The notes under the pieces: model-generated
What the model was told of the DNA's origin: nothing
Databases searched by the model: none
What the model saw: only the letters and a program-made list of their open reading frames with translations
Source: CAYJBH01 sp964369445
GTDB lineage: Bacteria; Bacillota; Clostridia; Oscillospirales; Ruminococcaceae
DNA length: 35,027 nt
NCBI GenBank assembly: GCA_964369445.1
Contig: CAYJFU010000019.1
Location: 1 to 35,027, forward strand
Direction: 5' to 3'
Program-made: the position numbers and the translations under genes
Shown here: in pieces, positions 7,107 to 14,938 of the stretch
Numbering within the stretch: position 1 is the first letter of the stretch
Layout of the letters: each line of letters starts with the position of its first letter

Positions 7107-8402
7107 TCAGTCGTCATCGCCGTCGTCGTCAACTTCATAGTCATCGTCGTCATCATCATCGACCTCGTAGGCATCGTCAATGTCATCGTCGTCATCGGGT
7201 TGCGCAACAGGTGCGGGTGGTGTCGGTGCCGGGACATCATCAACATCGTCATCCGGATCGTTTGCATCATCGATGTCGTCGATGTCATCAATGTCGTCGA
7301 TGTCATCAATGTCGTCGATGTCATCGATATCGTCGATGTCATCAATATCGTCGATGTCATCAATGTCGTCAATATCATCGATATCGTCAATATCATCGAT
7401 GTTGTCGAGATCATCTGCATCGTCAAGGTCATCCGCGTCGGTTGCATCCGGCAGGTCGGTCTCGGCTTTTACCACCTCACCTGAGATGGCATTTATATCG
7501 TACTCATACTCCGCGCCGTTTACATTGTACTCCACCTCATAGACGAAAATGCCGTCCTCAACGTCAAAATCGTTGTCCGTCACCGTTACATCGGTGCTTG
7601 CAAAGCCGCTGTGAGCTGCCGCTATGTCAAGTGCCGCCTGTTCACCGATATACTGCTCACTTTGCGGTGTGCCGCTTACAACAGCATCACCAAGTGACCT
7701 GTTTTTTGACTGCGCAAGCAGGTTTAATTCGTTTATGGAAAGTTGCGACAGTTGCTCCGGTACAAGTGTTGCGTCGCTGGCGATGAGGCTGTCTATAATC
7801 TGCTGTTTGCCCTCGGATACGCCGTTTTTTGCCGCCTGTTCCGTTGTTTGTGCCGTCTGTTCCAACTGCTGGAATATTACCGACGCTCCGACAGCACTTT
7901 GCTCAAATACGCCGCCGATGTTTGTTATCAGCTCATTTTTTACCTCTTCGCTAACGTTGTCGCCCTGCACCGTAAGCAGTACCGAGCCGGCAAGTTGCTC
8001 GCCAAAGCCATTTTGTATCATGGAGCCGACAAGCGCATTTACCGCAACTTCAAGGTCAGTGCCCACAAGCGACATGCCGTTTAGTATCGTCTCGCCGTCA
8101 GCGTTTTGCGCCGCCGCCTCGACGACTTCACCTGCCCTTGAAACGGTAAGCTCTACACCCGGGTTTACCTCAATGCCGAGGGTGTACGCCGGTGCGCCCA
8201 TGTAACCGTTGTAACCGAATATACCGCCAACTGTCAGTACCAGTGCCGCCGCCGCGGCCGGTATTACCATAAATTTAGCTCTCATAATTATCCCCTTTCG
8301 CCTGCGTTTGTTGCAGGCAGTCAGGACAGCGTCAAAGTCCGGTGCGGGCATGTCGCTCAGCACCTGTTCGCGCAGTTTTTCATTTATCTGACGCTCATTC
8401 AT
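7107..8402 (-). CDS. RsgI-like membrane anti-sigma factor with PepSY domain and acidic repeat tail
   Basis: This 431-residue protein has a short cytoplasmic part (1-43), a single membrane segment (about 44-64) and an extracytoplasmic part. The latter opens with the RsgI-type motif YTLGIEVNPGVELTVSR (73-89), followed by a helical region, a PepSY domain (about 250-315, FVYEVEYNVNGAEYEYDINA) and a highly acidic tail (about 320-431). The tail contains 15 consecutive Ile-Asp-Asp triplets (about 335-379) and further Asp runs. RsgI proteins hold a sigma factor at the membrane and release it on an external signal. The sigma gene directly upstream overlaps this one by 8 nt, which supports a sigma/anti-sigma pair. 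GGAGG precedes the ATG by 6 nt. Here the partner is an ECF-type sigma, not SigI, and the usual carbohydrate-binding sensor is replaced by the acidic tail. Confidence 0.8.
   Translation of the reverse strand: MNERQINEKLREQVLSDMPAPDFDAVLTACNKRRRKGIIMRAKFMVIPAAAAALVLTVGGIFGYNGYMGAPAYTLGIEVNPGVELTVSRAGEVVEAAAQNADGETILNGMSLVGTDLEVAVNALVGSMIQNGFGEQLAGSVLLTVQGDNVSEEVKNELITNIGGVFEQSAVGASVIFQQLEQTAQTTEQAAKNGVSEGKQQIIDSLIASDATLVPEQLSQLSINELNLLAQSKNRSLGDAVVSGTPQSEQYIGEQAALDIAAAHSGFASTDVTVTDNDFDVEDGIFVYEVEYNVNGAEYEYDINAISGEVVKAETDLPDATDADDLDDADDLDNIDDIDDIDDIDDIDDIDDIDDIDDIDDIDDIDDIDDIDDIDDIDDANDPDDDVDDVPAPTPPAPVAQPDDDDDIDDAYEVDDDDDDDYEVDDDGDDD
7266..7400 (-). repeat. In-gene tandem repeat: 15 x 9 nt encoding Ile-Asp-Asp
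   Basis: Fifteen tandem 9-nt units encode IDD in the RsgI-like tail. Units differ at synonymous positions (GAC/GAT, ATC/ATT/ATA on the coding strand), so the array is not a freshly expanded identical repeat and the protein pattern seems to be kept. It is not a CRISPR: there are no spacers. Confidence 0.85.
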
Positions 8403-8955
8403 AGCCGTCCTCCTTACATTCGTTTTGTATCTTGGTTATTGCCCTGTTGTACTTTGAAAGTACCGTCGAAAGTTTCATTCCTAAAATGTCCGCAATCTCG
8501 CGGTGTTTAAAACCCGACACCGCGTGCAACAACACTATCTGCCTGCTTTCTTTTGACAGCAACGACAGCGCTCGCCTCGCAAAGTCCGAGTTGTGCACCT
8601 GCGTTTCAAAACTTTGCTCTGATGCGGCGTGTGGCTGAACCGCTTCCTCGTAACTTAGCGTCCTTTTGCCGTCACGAAGTTTCATAAGTGCCGCGTTTTT
8701 TGTTATGGTGAGAATCCATGCCATCGGTTTGCCCTGTGCGCGGTATTTTGCCGCGGAGGTGTTTATGCTGACAAAGGTCTCCTGCACCACGTCCTGTGCG
8801 TCATGCGGATTTTTTAAAAAAGAGTATGCAAAACCGTAAACAGCCGTATACTGCTGTTCATACAATTGGCGCAGTGCCTCGGTGTCACCTTTTGCTATGC
8901 GTGCGATAAGGTACTCCGTTACGCTGTGCGTGTCTTGCGGTTGTGATGACGTCAT
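8395..8955 (-). CDS. ECF-type RNA polymerase sigma factor
   Basis: This 186-residue sigma-70 family protein has region 2 (about 15-85, including ALRQLYEQQYTAVYGFAYSF, KNPHDAQDVVQETFVSI and KPMAWILTITKNAALMKLR) and region 4 (about 120-180, ALSLLSKESRQIVLLHAVSG followed by the helix-turn-helix FKHREIADILGMKLSTVLSK). There is no region 1 or 3, as in extracytoplasmic-function sigmas. The start at 8955 has GGGAG 8 nt upstream; an upstream in-frame TTG at 8982 lacks a site. The gene overlaps the RsgI-like membrane gene by 8 nt, so sigma activity is probably gated by that protein. I found no clear target promoter motif in the window. Confidence 0.92.
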   Translation of the reverse strand: MTSSQPQDTHSVTEYLIARIAKGDTEALRQLYEQQYTAVYGFAYSFLKNPHDAQDVVQETFVSINTSAAKYRAQGKPMAWILTITKNAALMKLRDGKRTLSYEEAVQPHAASEQSFETQVHNSDFARRALSLLSKESRQIVLLHAVSGFKHREIADILGMKLSTVLSKYNRAITKIQNECKEDGYE

Positions 8956-9304
8956 ATAGTTTGCTCCCTTTCGATATAACAATGTAGGAGGAATGCATTT
9001 TATTGCAGTTGGCTGAAATAAAGTTTGACTTTAAAGGCAACTTGCATTTGTACAACTCCCCCTCGCCTACCGCGGGGGGGAGTTAGGCTGTCGAAAAAGT
9101 CGACAGCCTCCGAAAAGGGGCGCTTGCCCCCACTCGGTCTAACCCCCACAAATGACATTGCAAAATTCGCCGCGCATGTCGCCGAATTTTGCATTTTAAG
9201 GGTTTTGTGTGGGTTTTTTTGACACTCTGACGCCCCCGCCAAAGGAGGGGGCGTTATGTATAGTCGTTCAACTTGAAAAACGACACAAGATTTCCGAGCA
9301 GGAT
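8956..9304. other. Spacer between the sigma operon and the CinA-fusion gene
   Basis: No gene is seen. The stretch holds the ribosome site of the sigma gene, an unidentified promoter region for it, and the cluster of nested hairpins at 9054-9254. A further imperfect inverted repeat, GTCGTTCAACTTG / AAAAACGAC, lies at about 9263-9284, just after the cluster. Confidence 0.5.
9054..9254. repeat. Cluster of five nested or adjacent hairpins (possible MITE or composite terminator)
   Basis: Five inverted repeats are packed into 200 nt: AACTCCCCC (9054-9062) with GGGGGAGTT (9076-9084); AGGCTGTCGA (9085-9094) with TCGACAGCCT (9100-9109); GGGGC/GCCCC near 9117-9130; TGCAAAATTCG with CGAATTTTGCA near 9159-9193, itself bracketed by AACCCCCACAAA and TTTTGTGTGGGTT; and ACGCCCCC with GGGGGCGT at 9230-9254. 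No open frame is present. The GC-rich outer hairpins lie at the two edges, as if bounding a mobile unit. Confidence 0.6.
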
Positions 9305-12300
9305 CTACCCTATAGTAACCCCGGGGTAATAATGGTTAAGTATCTGTGCATAACTGTAGCCGTGCTCTCCTGCGTAAAAATACGCGCCCCACTGGCTCAT
9401 GCCCACGCCGTGACCGTAGCCGCGCGTGGTGAAGGTTATGCTGTCCGTTGTCGTTGTGATGTCAAATGCCGCACTGCGCAGACCTGCGCCTGCCAGTATC
9501 GTGTCGCGTATGGCGCGGCCTGTTATCGCCTTGCCGTTGTAACTGCTCTGACCGCCTATAGTCATGTTGCCGTTGTAACCGCCACTTGTGTGGTCGACGA
9601 CGGTAAACCATGTTGACGGATCGCCGGTAAGCTGTATGCCGGTTGTGGCAAGCACCATTGCCGCTATCTCCGCGGCGCTTTTTGTGACAGTGCCGGTGTA
9701 TCCGGGTGCGGCGGCATCGACAGAACTGTCAACGCTTACAAGGTAGGGCACTGTGCCCCCCCACACCTCGTGCGAGCCGTTTGTGCGACCTGCGGAACTT
9801 GCAAAATACGGTGTAAATGCCGCCGCTCCGCCGTAGGTCATTTTAAGGTGTGCCACCTCACTGACCGCGTTTATTACACTTTGTGCCGCAGTTCTGCCAA
9901 CCACCGATGGTGCGGGGTTTCCTGCCGCCTGTTGGTTAAGTATCCAACTGTGTGCGGCAACCGCCTGCGCCTTTAGCGCCTCAACAGGCCAGCCGCTCGA
10001 CATCTCCGCCGCCACAATTTGACTTAATATATTGACAGCGCTGTCGGTTGTTACGGCACCGTTCATCGTTACGGTGAGGGTTGCGCCTGTCGGTTCGGGT
10101 GTCGGTGTCGGCGTGGTGCTTGACGACGGCGCGGTGCTGCTCGGTGCGCTACTTTGCGGCGTACTGCTTGACGGGGGTGTGCTCGATTCAGATGCCGACG
10201 ATGAGGTGTCGGACGGTGCAGAACTGCTCGACGTGTTGTCGGAGGAGGACGATGCACTACTGCTCTGAGACAAACTGCCACTGATGTCGTTATCGCTTGA
10301 GCTATCGTCGTCGCTGTTTCCGCTCTGAGAGGAGCTTGCCGCAGTGCTGTCACCACCCTGTTCCGCTGTCGTTACGGGGATGTTGGGAAGTTGCGGTATA
10401 TCGGTGGGCAAAAAACCCACAACGTCACTTGCCCCCAGTGACCCTATGTTGTTTGCAAGTCGTAAAAGTGTCAGGTCGGTGTCGGGCCTTGCGCCGCCCT
10501 CGCGCTGATAGACTATGTCGGGGTGTATGACCGTCGTGTTGGCCTCCGGCTCATAGCTTGTCGGCACCTCGCCGTCTTTTAGCTGTCTGCCGACGACAAT
10601 AAGCTGTACGCCACTACTAATATCACTGTCCGTTACAAGGCACATGTAGCTGTCGCCCTCGGCGGTTTCGACAGGGTAGTTGTACAGCGAGCGCGACTTG
10701 ATACCCACCGCAAACTCCAGTTGCTGTCGTAGGCTCTCAAATTCACCCACCGCTGTTAGGTCGGGCTGCATCGGTTCGTTGCTGTCGTTGTACATTACCG
10801 ACACTATCTGATAAACACGTTCGTTTTCGGGGGTTATGTAGGAAAAGTGTTGCACCTGCTGTGCGCGCTGTTGCGATGTCAGCTGTGAGAGCTGAGCGAA
10901 CGTGTTACTGCCGCCGTATATGTGAAGCGTCTGCGGCTGGTCGGTGTCGACATTGCGCGCGTCCAAAAACGCCGTGCCACCGATAAGTGGCTCGCCGTCA
11001 AAGCCGGTGACGGTATAATGTGTGTTGTCCTCACCCTGCACAATCGGTATCTCGATGTCGGTTCCGTCCACCGAAAGCCAACCCACCGTGTCGGGGTTGG
11101 TCGCGGCAAGTGTCGTCATGTGCGACTGTACCGCGCCTGCGTACCCGTCACTGCCCTGCGACGGTTTTTCGGGGAACGCAGGATATATGCCGGTACTTAT
11201 GTTCTGCCAAAACATCAGCGAAGTGAAGTCAAATCCACTCGCCACAAGATAGTTGTAGCCGAAATAACCGCCCACACCAAGGCCTGCCGCAACGAGCACT
11301 GCCAGTATAAGCTTTACTATCCTGCCGCCATTAAAGCGTTTGGTATCGTGAGCGGCGGCTTCAAAGTCGCATATTTCACGGCGGTCAAACACACGCACTG
11401 CGTTAAGTTCCATATCGCAGACGATGCGCCGCACAAGGTCAAGCGCCGTGTTGACGGCGTAAAGGCGCACAAAGTTTCTGCCGCGCGTGTTGCCGACGTT
11501 AAGTTTTTTTACAAAGGTCAGTTTTTTGTAGCTGACCGCCACATAGACAAGACCAACGGGTTTTTCCGGCGTGCCGCCACCGGGGCCTGCAATGCCGGTT
11601 ATGCCGACACCGATGTCCGCGTTGCCTGCAACGGCGACGGAGCGCGCCATCTCGCCTGCGACCTGCCCCGACACCGCACCGTACCTGTCAATAAGCTTTT
11701 TGTGTATGCCGAGCTCTCGGCTTTTCACCTCGTTTGCATAACTGCATATGCCGTAGTCAAATATGTCCGATGCGCCGTCCACCGAGGTTATGCGCTGTGA
11801 CAGCATACCGCCGGTACAGCTTTCCGCCGTCGCGACGGTCAGCAGTTTTTCACGCAGAAGCGTCACAAGGGTGCGCTCGAGGGTCGTCTCGCCCACACCG
11901 TAGATGTGATCGCCTAGTACGGTGCGCAGTCGCTTTTCCGTAACGTTTATCAGCGACACCGCCTCGGAGTGGGTGTTTGCCTTGGCGGTCACCCTTATCG
12001 CGACCTGTTGTGTCTTTGCGTACAGTGCCACCGTCGGGTTTGCACCTTGTAAAAATGTCTGTATTTTTGGCTCCAGCTCACTTTCGCCGATGCCGTAGAC
12101 ACGTAACATCTGCGATACAATGACACCCCCCTGCATACTTTGAAGTTTGGGGCGCAACGAGTGCTCAAACACCCATTTCATCTCGGAGGGAGGTCCCGGC
12201 AAGACCGCCGCCATGACATCGGTGACCTTGTCGTAAAACACCGCGCCCGGTGCAGTGCCGACGTCGTTGTTCAGCTTGTCACCAAACACGGGGCACATCG

Positions 12301-12652
12301 CCTGTTTTTGATTGTTTTTTGTCATGGGGCGACCGATGGAGGCGAAAAAGTTTTGGATTTTTTTCAACTCCTCGGTGTCCATCTCAAGGCGATCCTTAAA
12401 CACTTCGCAGGTGACTTCCTTTGTCATATCGTCGTCGGTAGGTCCAAGACCGCCGGTGAGCACAACAAGGTCACTTCGGCTCTTTGCAAGCTCGATAACC
12501 TCAACCATGCGCGCCTTGTTGTCACCGACCACCGACTGGAAGTAGACGGAAAAACCCATCGCCGCCAGTTCCTTTGACAGGTACTGCGCGTTGGTGTTAA
12601 CTATGTCACCGAGCAAAAGCTCCGTGCCGACGGCGATAATCTCTGCAACCAA
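9305..12652 (-). CDS. CinA - transmembrane - inactive sortase-B-like - SpoIID/LytB fusion protein
   Basis: One uninterrupted frame encodes 1115 residues. Residues 1-412 are full-length CinA: the MoCF-like domain (IIAVGTELLLGD, LTGGLGPTDDD, LPGPPSEMKWVF) and the C-terminal NMN deamidase-type domain (ATAESCTGGMLSQRIT, GITGIAGPGGGTPEKPVGL). A basic juxtamembrane stretch and one membrane segment (about 446-468) follow. Residues about 510-690 form a class-B-sortase-like domain (NPDTVGWLSVDGTDIEIPIVQG), but the catalytic His position reads IYGGSN and the Cys position reads LVTDSD; only the Arg (VVGR689) remains. A Ser-rich linker (765-850) leads to a SpoIID/LytB domain (856-1115, WPVEALKAQAVAAHSW, RGYGHGVGMSQWGAY). 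The start is TTG at 12652 with GGAGG 8 nt upstream. An internal ATG at 11413 (residue 414) has no visible ribosome site. The topology is consistent: CinA inside, the rest outside. Confidence 0.85.
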   Translation of the reverse strand: MVAEIIAVGTELLLGDIVNTNAQYLSKELAAMGFSVYFQSVVGDNKARMVEVIELAKSRSDLVVLTGGLGPTDDDMTKEVTCEVFKDRLEMDTEELKKIQNFFASIGRPMTKNNQKQAMCPVFGDKLNNDVGTAPGAVFYDKVTDVMAAVLPGPPSEMKWVFEHSLRPKLQSMQGGVIVSQMLRVYGIGESELEPKIQTFLQGANPTVALYAKTQQVAIRVTAKANTHSEAVSLINVTEKRLRTVLGDHIYGVGETTLERTLVTLLREKLLTVATAESCTGGMLSQRITSVDGASDIFDYGICSYANEVKSRELGIHKKLIDRYGAVSGQVAGEMARSVAVAGNADIGVGITGIAGPGGGTPEKPVGLVYVAVSYKKLTFVKKLNVGNTRGRNFVRLYAVNTALDLVRRIVCDMELNAVRVFDRREICDFEAAAHDTKRFNGGRIVKLILAVLVAAGLGVGGYFGYNYLVASGFDFTSLMFWQNISTGIYPAFPEKPSQGSDGYAGAVQSHMTTLAATNPDTVGWLSVDGTDIEIPIVQGEDNTHYTVTGFDGEPLIGGTAFLDARNVDTDQPQTLHIYGGSNTFAQLSQLTSQQRAQQVQHFSYITPENERVYQIVSVMYNDSNEPMQPDLTAVGEFESLRQQLEFAVGIKSRSLYNYPVETAEGDSYMCLVTDSDISSGVQLIVVGRQLKDGEVPTSYEPEANTTVIHPDIVYQREGGARPDTDLTLLRLANNIGSLGASDVVGFLPTDIPQLPNIPVTTAEQGGDSTAASSSQSGNSDDDSSSDNDISGSLSQSSSASSSSDNTSSSSAPSDTSSSASESSTPPSSSTPQSSAPSSTAPSSSTTPTPTPEPTGATLTVTMNGAVTTDSAVNILSQIVAAEMSSGWPVEALKAQAVAAHSWILNQQAAGNPAPSVVGRTAAQSVINAVSEVAHLKMTYGGAAAFTPYFASSAGRTNGSHEVWGGTVPYLVSVDSSVDAAAPGYTGTVTKSAAEIAAMVLATTGIQLTGDPSTWFTVVDHTSGGYNGNMTIGGQSSYNGKAITGRAIRDTILAGAGLRSAAFDITTTTDSITFTTRGYGHGVGMSQWGAYFYAGEHGYSYAQILNHYYPGVTIG

Positions 12653-12697
12653 TGTTTTTTCCTCCGAGGTTTGTTTGTTGTTATAGGAACACTTGCC

Positions 12698-12773
12698 GTT
12701 TGCTTCTCCCCGCCATCGGCGGGGGGAGGTAAACAAAAAAATATTCGTCGTTTAACTTAGATAGTGTCGACAA
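12698..12773 (+). repeat. Family A hairpin copy 4 joined to a TTAGATAGTGTCGACAA end
   Basis: GTTT...AAAC outer arms and CTCCCCGCC (12706-12714) with GGCGGGG (12718-12724) form the hairpin. AAAATATTCGTC follows at about 12738-12749, then TTAACTTAG and TTAGATAGTGTCGACAA (12757-12773). The last 17 nt recur exactly on the other strand at 17146-17162 and with one change at 19385-19401. The element sits between the kinase-SBP gene, whose stop is 5 nt away, and the CinA-fusion gene. Confidence 0.55.
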
Positions 12774-12778
12774 AAGTA

Positions 12779-14921
12779 TCAATACAACTCTGAATCGGTG
12801 CTCAGCGTCTCAAGACCGTAAAACAGGTCAACACGCTCTTCAAGTGTGTTTTTGTCATATTCCGGCAGGTACAGCATTAGGCGGTCATACGGCTCTTCAT
12901 ATCCGAGCGCCTCTATGTAATAATCATTATACACGCCCTGCGGCATGATAAGTCCCAAGTCAAAAAGATCTTCATACTGCTCAGCGCCCGGTGTTATCGA
13001 CAGATATTCCTGCATGACAGCACTGTGCACCGGCATGTAGACCTCATTTTGTAGGTGCATTATCGTCTGTCCCTTTTCGCTGACACAGAAGTTCAAGAAC
13101 TGCATCGCCGCCGCCTGTTTGTCCGCCGATATGTCCGCGTTGACGTAAAGCTCTATCATCTCGCCGAGCGGTATGCCGTCCTGCGTGAGGACATAAATGT
13201 CCTTTTCCTGTTTTTCATTTTGATAGGTTATATTGCCGGTGGTGGCTAGGCTTATGTCAGATTTGCCGTTTGAGGTTTCAACCATCATTTGAAGCGCTAT
13301 CATGTCACTGATCGTGCCGACAACATTGTCAGGCATAAAAACACCGTCGACAAACATCGGTGGATCAACTATATCCATGTAGCGGCCAAGATCTCCGGTG
13401 TGAACCCCAAGCTCACTGTCGTCCTGTGTCAACTGCACCACCTCTTCAAGTGGCAGTAGCTGATTGCCCAAACTTTGGTTCAGCACTTTTTCGACATAGT
13501 ATACAGTGTAAGCAAAACCTATGGGCAAACTGTGATAATCGCCGTTTGCTGTCCTTCGCTCATAGTCCTGCTCAATTAAAAGGTAGTTGCCCGAGGGCAT
13601 AGTCTGTAATAGCGGTGTAAGGTCGGCGTACTCGCCGTCAAACGGTTTGTCGGAGATGTCAAGTTTNNNNNNNNNNAACCTTTGGGTTTGTAAGGTTTAA
13701 TGTGACATTGTGCTCGGTCGAGCGGTTAAACTCCTCTACAAGCGAGGTGAAGAAGGTGCCGTTCTCGTCCGCGTAAAATGATAGCTCCTGTGGCGGAACG
13801 CTCTGTGGCAACGTCGACGCACCCGATGCTATCGTGTCGGAAGAGTCACCAAACTGTAACCCTGCCACCCCAAGCACCGCAATAAGCACAGCAACCGACG
13901 CGACAACGGCAAATGTCTGCCGTGCCTTGCGACGTTTCAACTCATTTTCAGGGAAGTCGTAGCCGCTGTCACTCTGTAGCGCCGACAGCATGTCCGATGC
14001 TGTTTTAAAGCGTATTTCGGGGCGAAGTGCAAGCGCTTTCATGGTGAATTTGTCCGTCGCAACGTCAAGGTTCGGCGCAAGTTTTGACGGTCGCTGTAGC
14101 GTGTCCTTTTCCCACCGCTGTATAGACTCCTCCGGCGCTGTGCCGGTCAACATGCGGTAGTAGGTCGCACCGACAGCGTACAGGTCGGTGACGTTTGATT
14201 GACGCATGTTTTGGCGGTATTGCTCGGGCGGTGCGTAGCCCTTTTTCACCACGACACTCTGCGTCCATTCCTCCTTGTCGGCAAAGCGCGCCGCGCCGAA
14301 GTCCAGAAGTTTCACAACACCCTCGTCGGTGACAAAAATGTTGTCGGGGCTTATGTCGCGGTGTATAACACCCTTTTGGTGGATGGCGTCAACGCCTGAG
14401 AGCACCTGAGTTAAAAGCTGTTTTGCCTGCGCCTGTGAGAGCCTGCCGCCCTGCGCATTTATATACTCTTTAAGGGTCATGCCGCTCAAAAATTCCATGA
14501 CGATGTATGCCGTACCGTTGTCCTCGAAAAACTCCAGAACGTTGACAACATGCTTTTCATCGCCCAGCTTTGCAAGGTTTTTGCCCTCAGCGACAAAGCG
14601 CGCCTTTTGCGTGTTAAACTCCGCAAGGCCGTCGCCGGTAAAGGGACGTATCGTCAAATCGCCCGGCATACGTCGCGCGAGAGCCTGCGGAAAAAACTCC
14701 TTGATGGCGACCATGCGCGCAAGGCGCGTGTCAAAGGCGCGGTAGGTGACACCAAAACCGCCTATGCCAAGGATACTGCCGATGACATAGCGCCCCCACA
14801 AGCCTGTTTTGGGTTGCAACATAAACTCCGGTAGGTTGGGGGTGCCGGCAACATATCCGCAGTAGGGGCAGACCTCGTAACCGGCATTATTCTGAAAACA
14901 GTTGAAACAGGTGTTGTTCAT
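12779..14921 (-). CDS. Zinc-ribbon Ser/Thr protein kinase fused to a solute-binding-protein-like domain (spans an assembly gap)
   Basis: The N-terminal part (415 residues before the gap) has a zinc ribbon (Cys5, Cys8, Cys18, Cys21) and a complete Hanks-type kinase (44-315): glycine loop LGIGGFGVTY, K74 in VAIKEF, HRD at 187-189 in VIHRDISPDNIFV, DFG at 207-209 and GYAPPEQYR. One membrane segment follows (about 336-356). Outside, LSFYADENGTFFTSLVEEFN (380-399) is the start of a family-1/8 ABC solute-binding protein fold. The 10-N run at 13667-13676 breaks the frame, but the minus strand stays open beyond it (KLDISDKPFDGEYADLTPLL, then 273 more residues with SBP-like GFAYTVYYVEKVL and AAMQFLNFCVSEKGQ). 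Codons abut both gap edges, so the true gap should be a multiple of 3 and this is one gene. The start at 14921 has AGAGGA 7 nt upstream. It follows the first kinase by 17 nt. Confidence 0.85.
13667..13676. other. Assembly gap (10 N) inside the kinase-SBP gene
   Basis: A placeholder gap. The frame on both sides is restored if the true length is a multiple of three. Missing sequence would encode the early part of the solute-binding-like domain. Confidence 0.95.
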
Positions 14922-14938
14922 GAAGTTGTCCTCTGCTG

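Noticed and set aside
7095..7484. Plus-strand frame rich in Ile/Val, and a 9-nt periodic array that looks like a repeat locus or CRISPR
   Set aside because: It is the complement of the IDD-coding triplet array of the RsgI-like gene. There are no spacers, and the periodicity is codon-based.
10032..10268. Plus-strand Val/Gly/Asp-rich frames opposite the Ser-rich linker
   Set aside because: They are low-complexity shadows of the Ser/Pro/Thr linker of the CinA-fusion protein.
10922..11800. 292-codon plus-strand frame opposite the CinA-fusion gene
   Set aside because: It lies antisense to strongly conserved CinA and sortase-like coding sequence, has no family features and no ribosome site.
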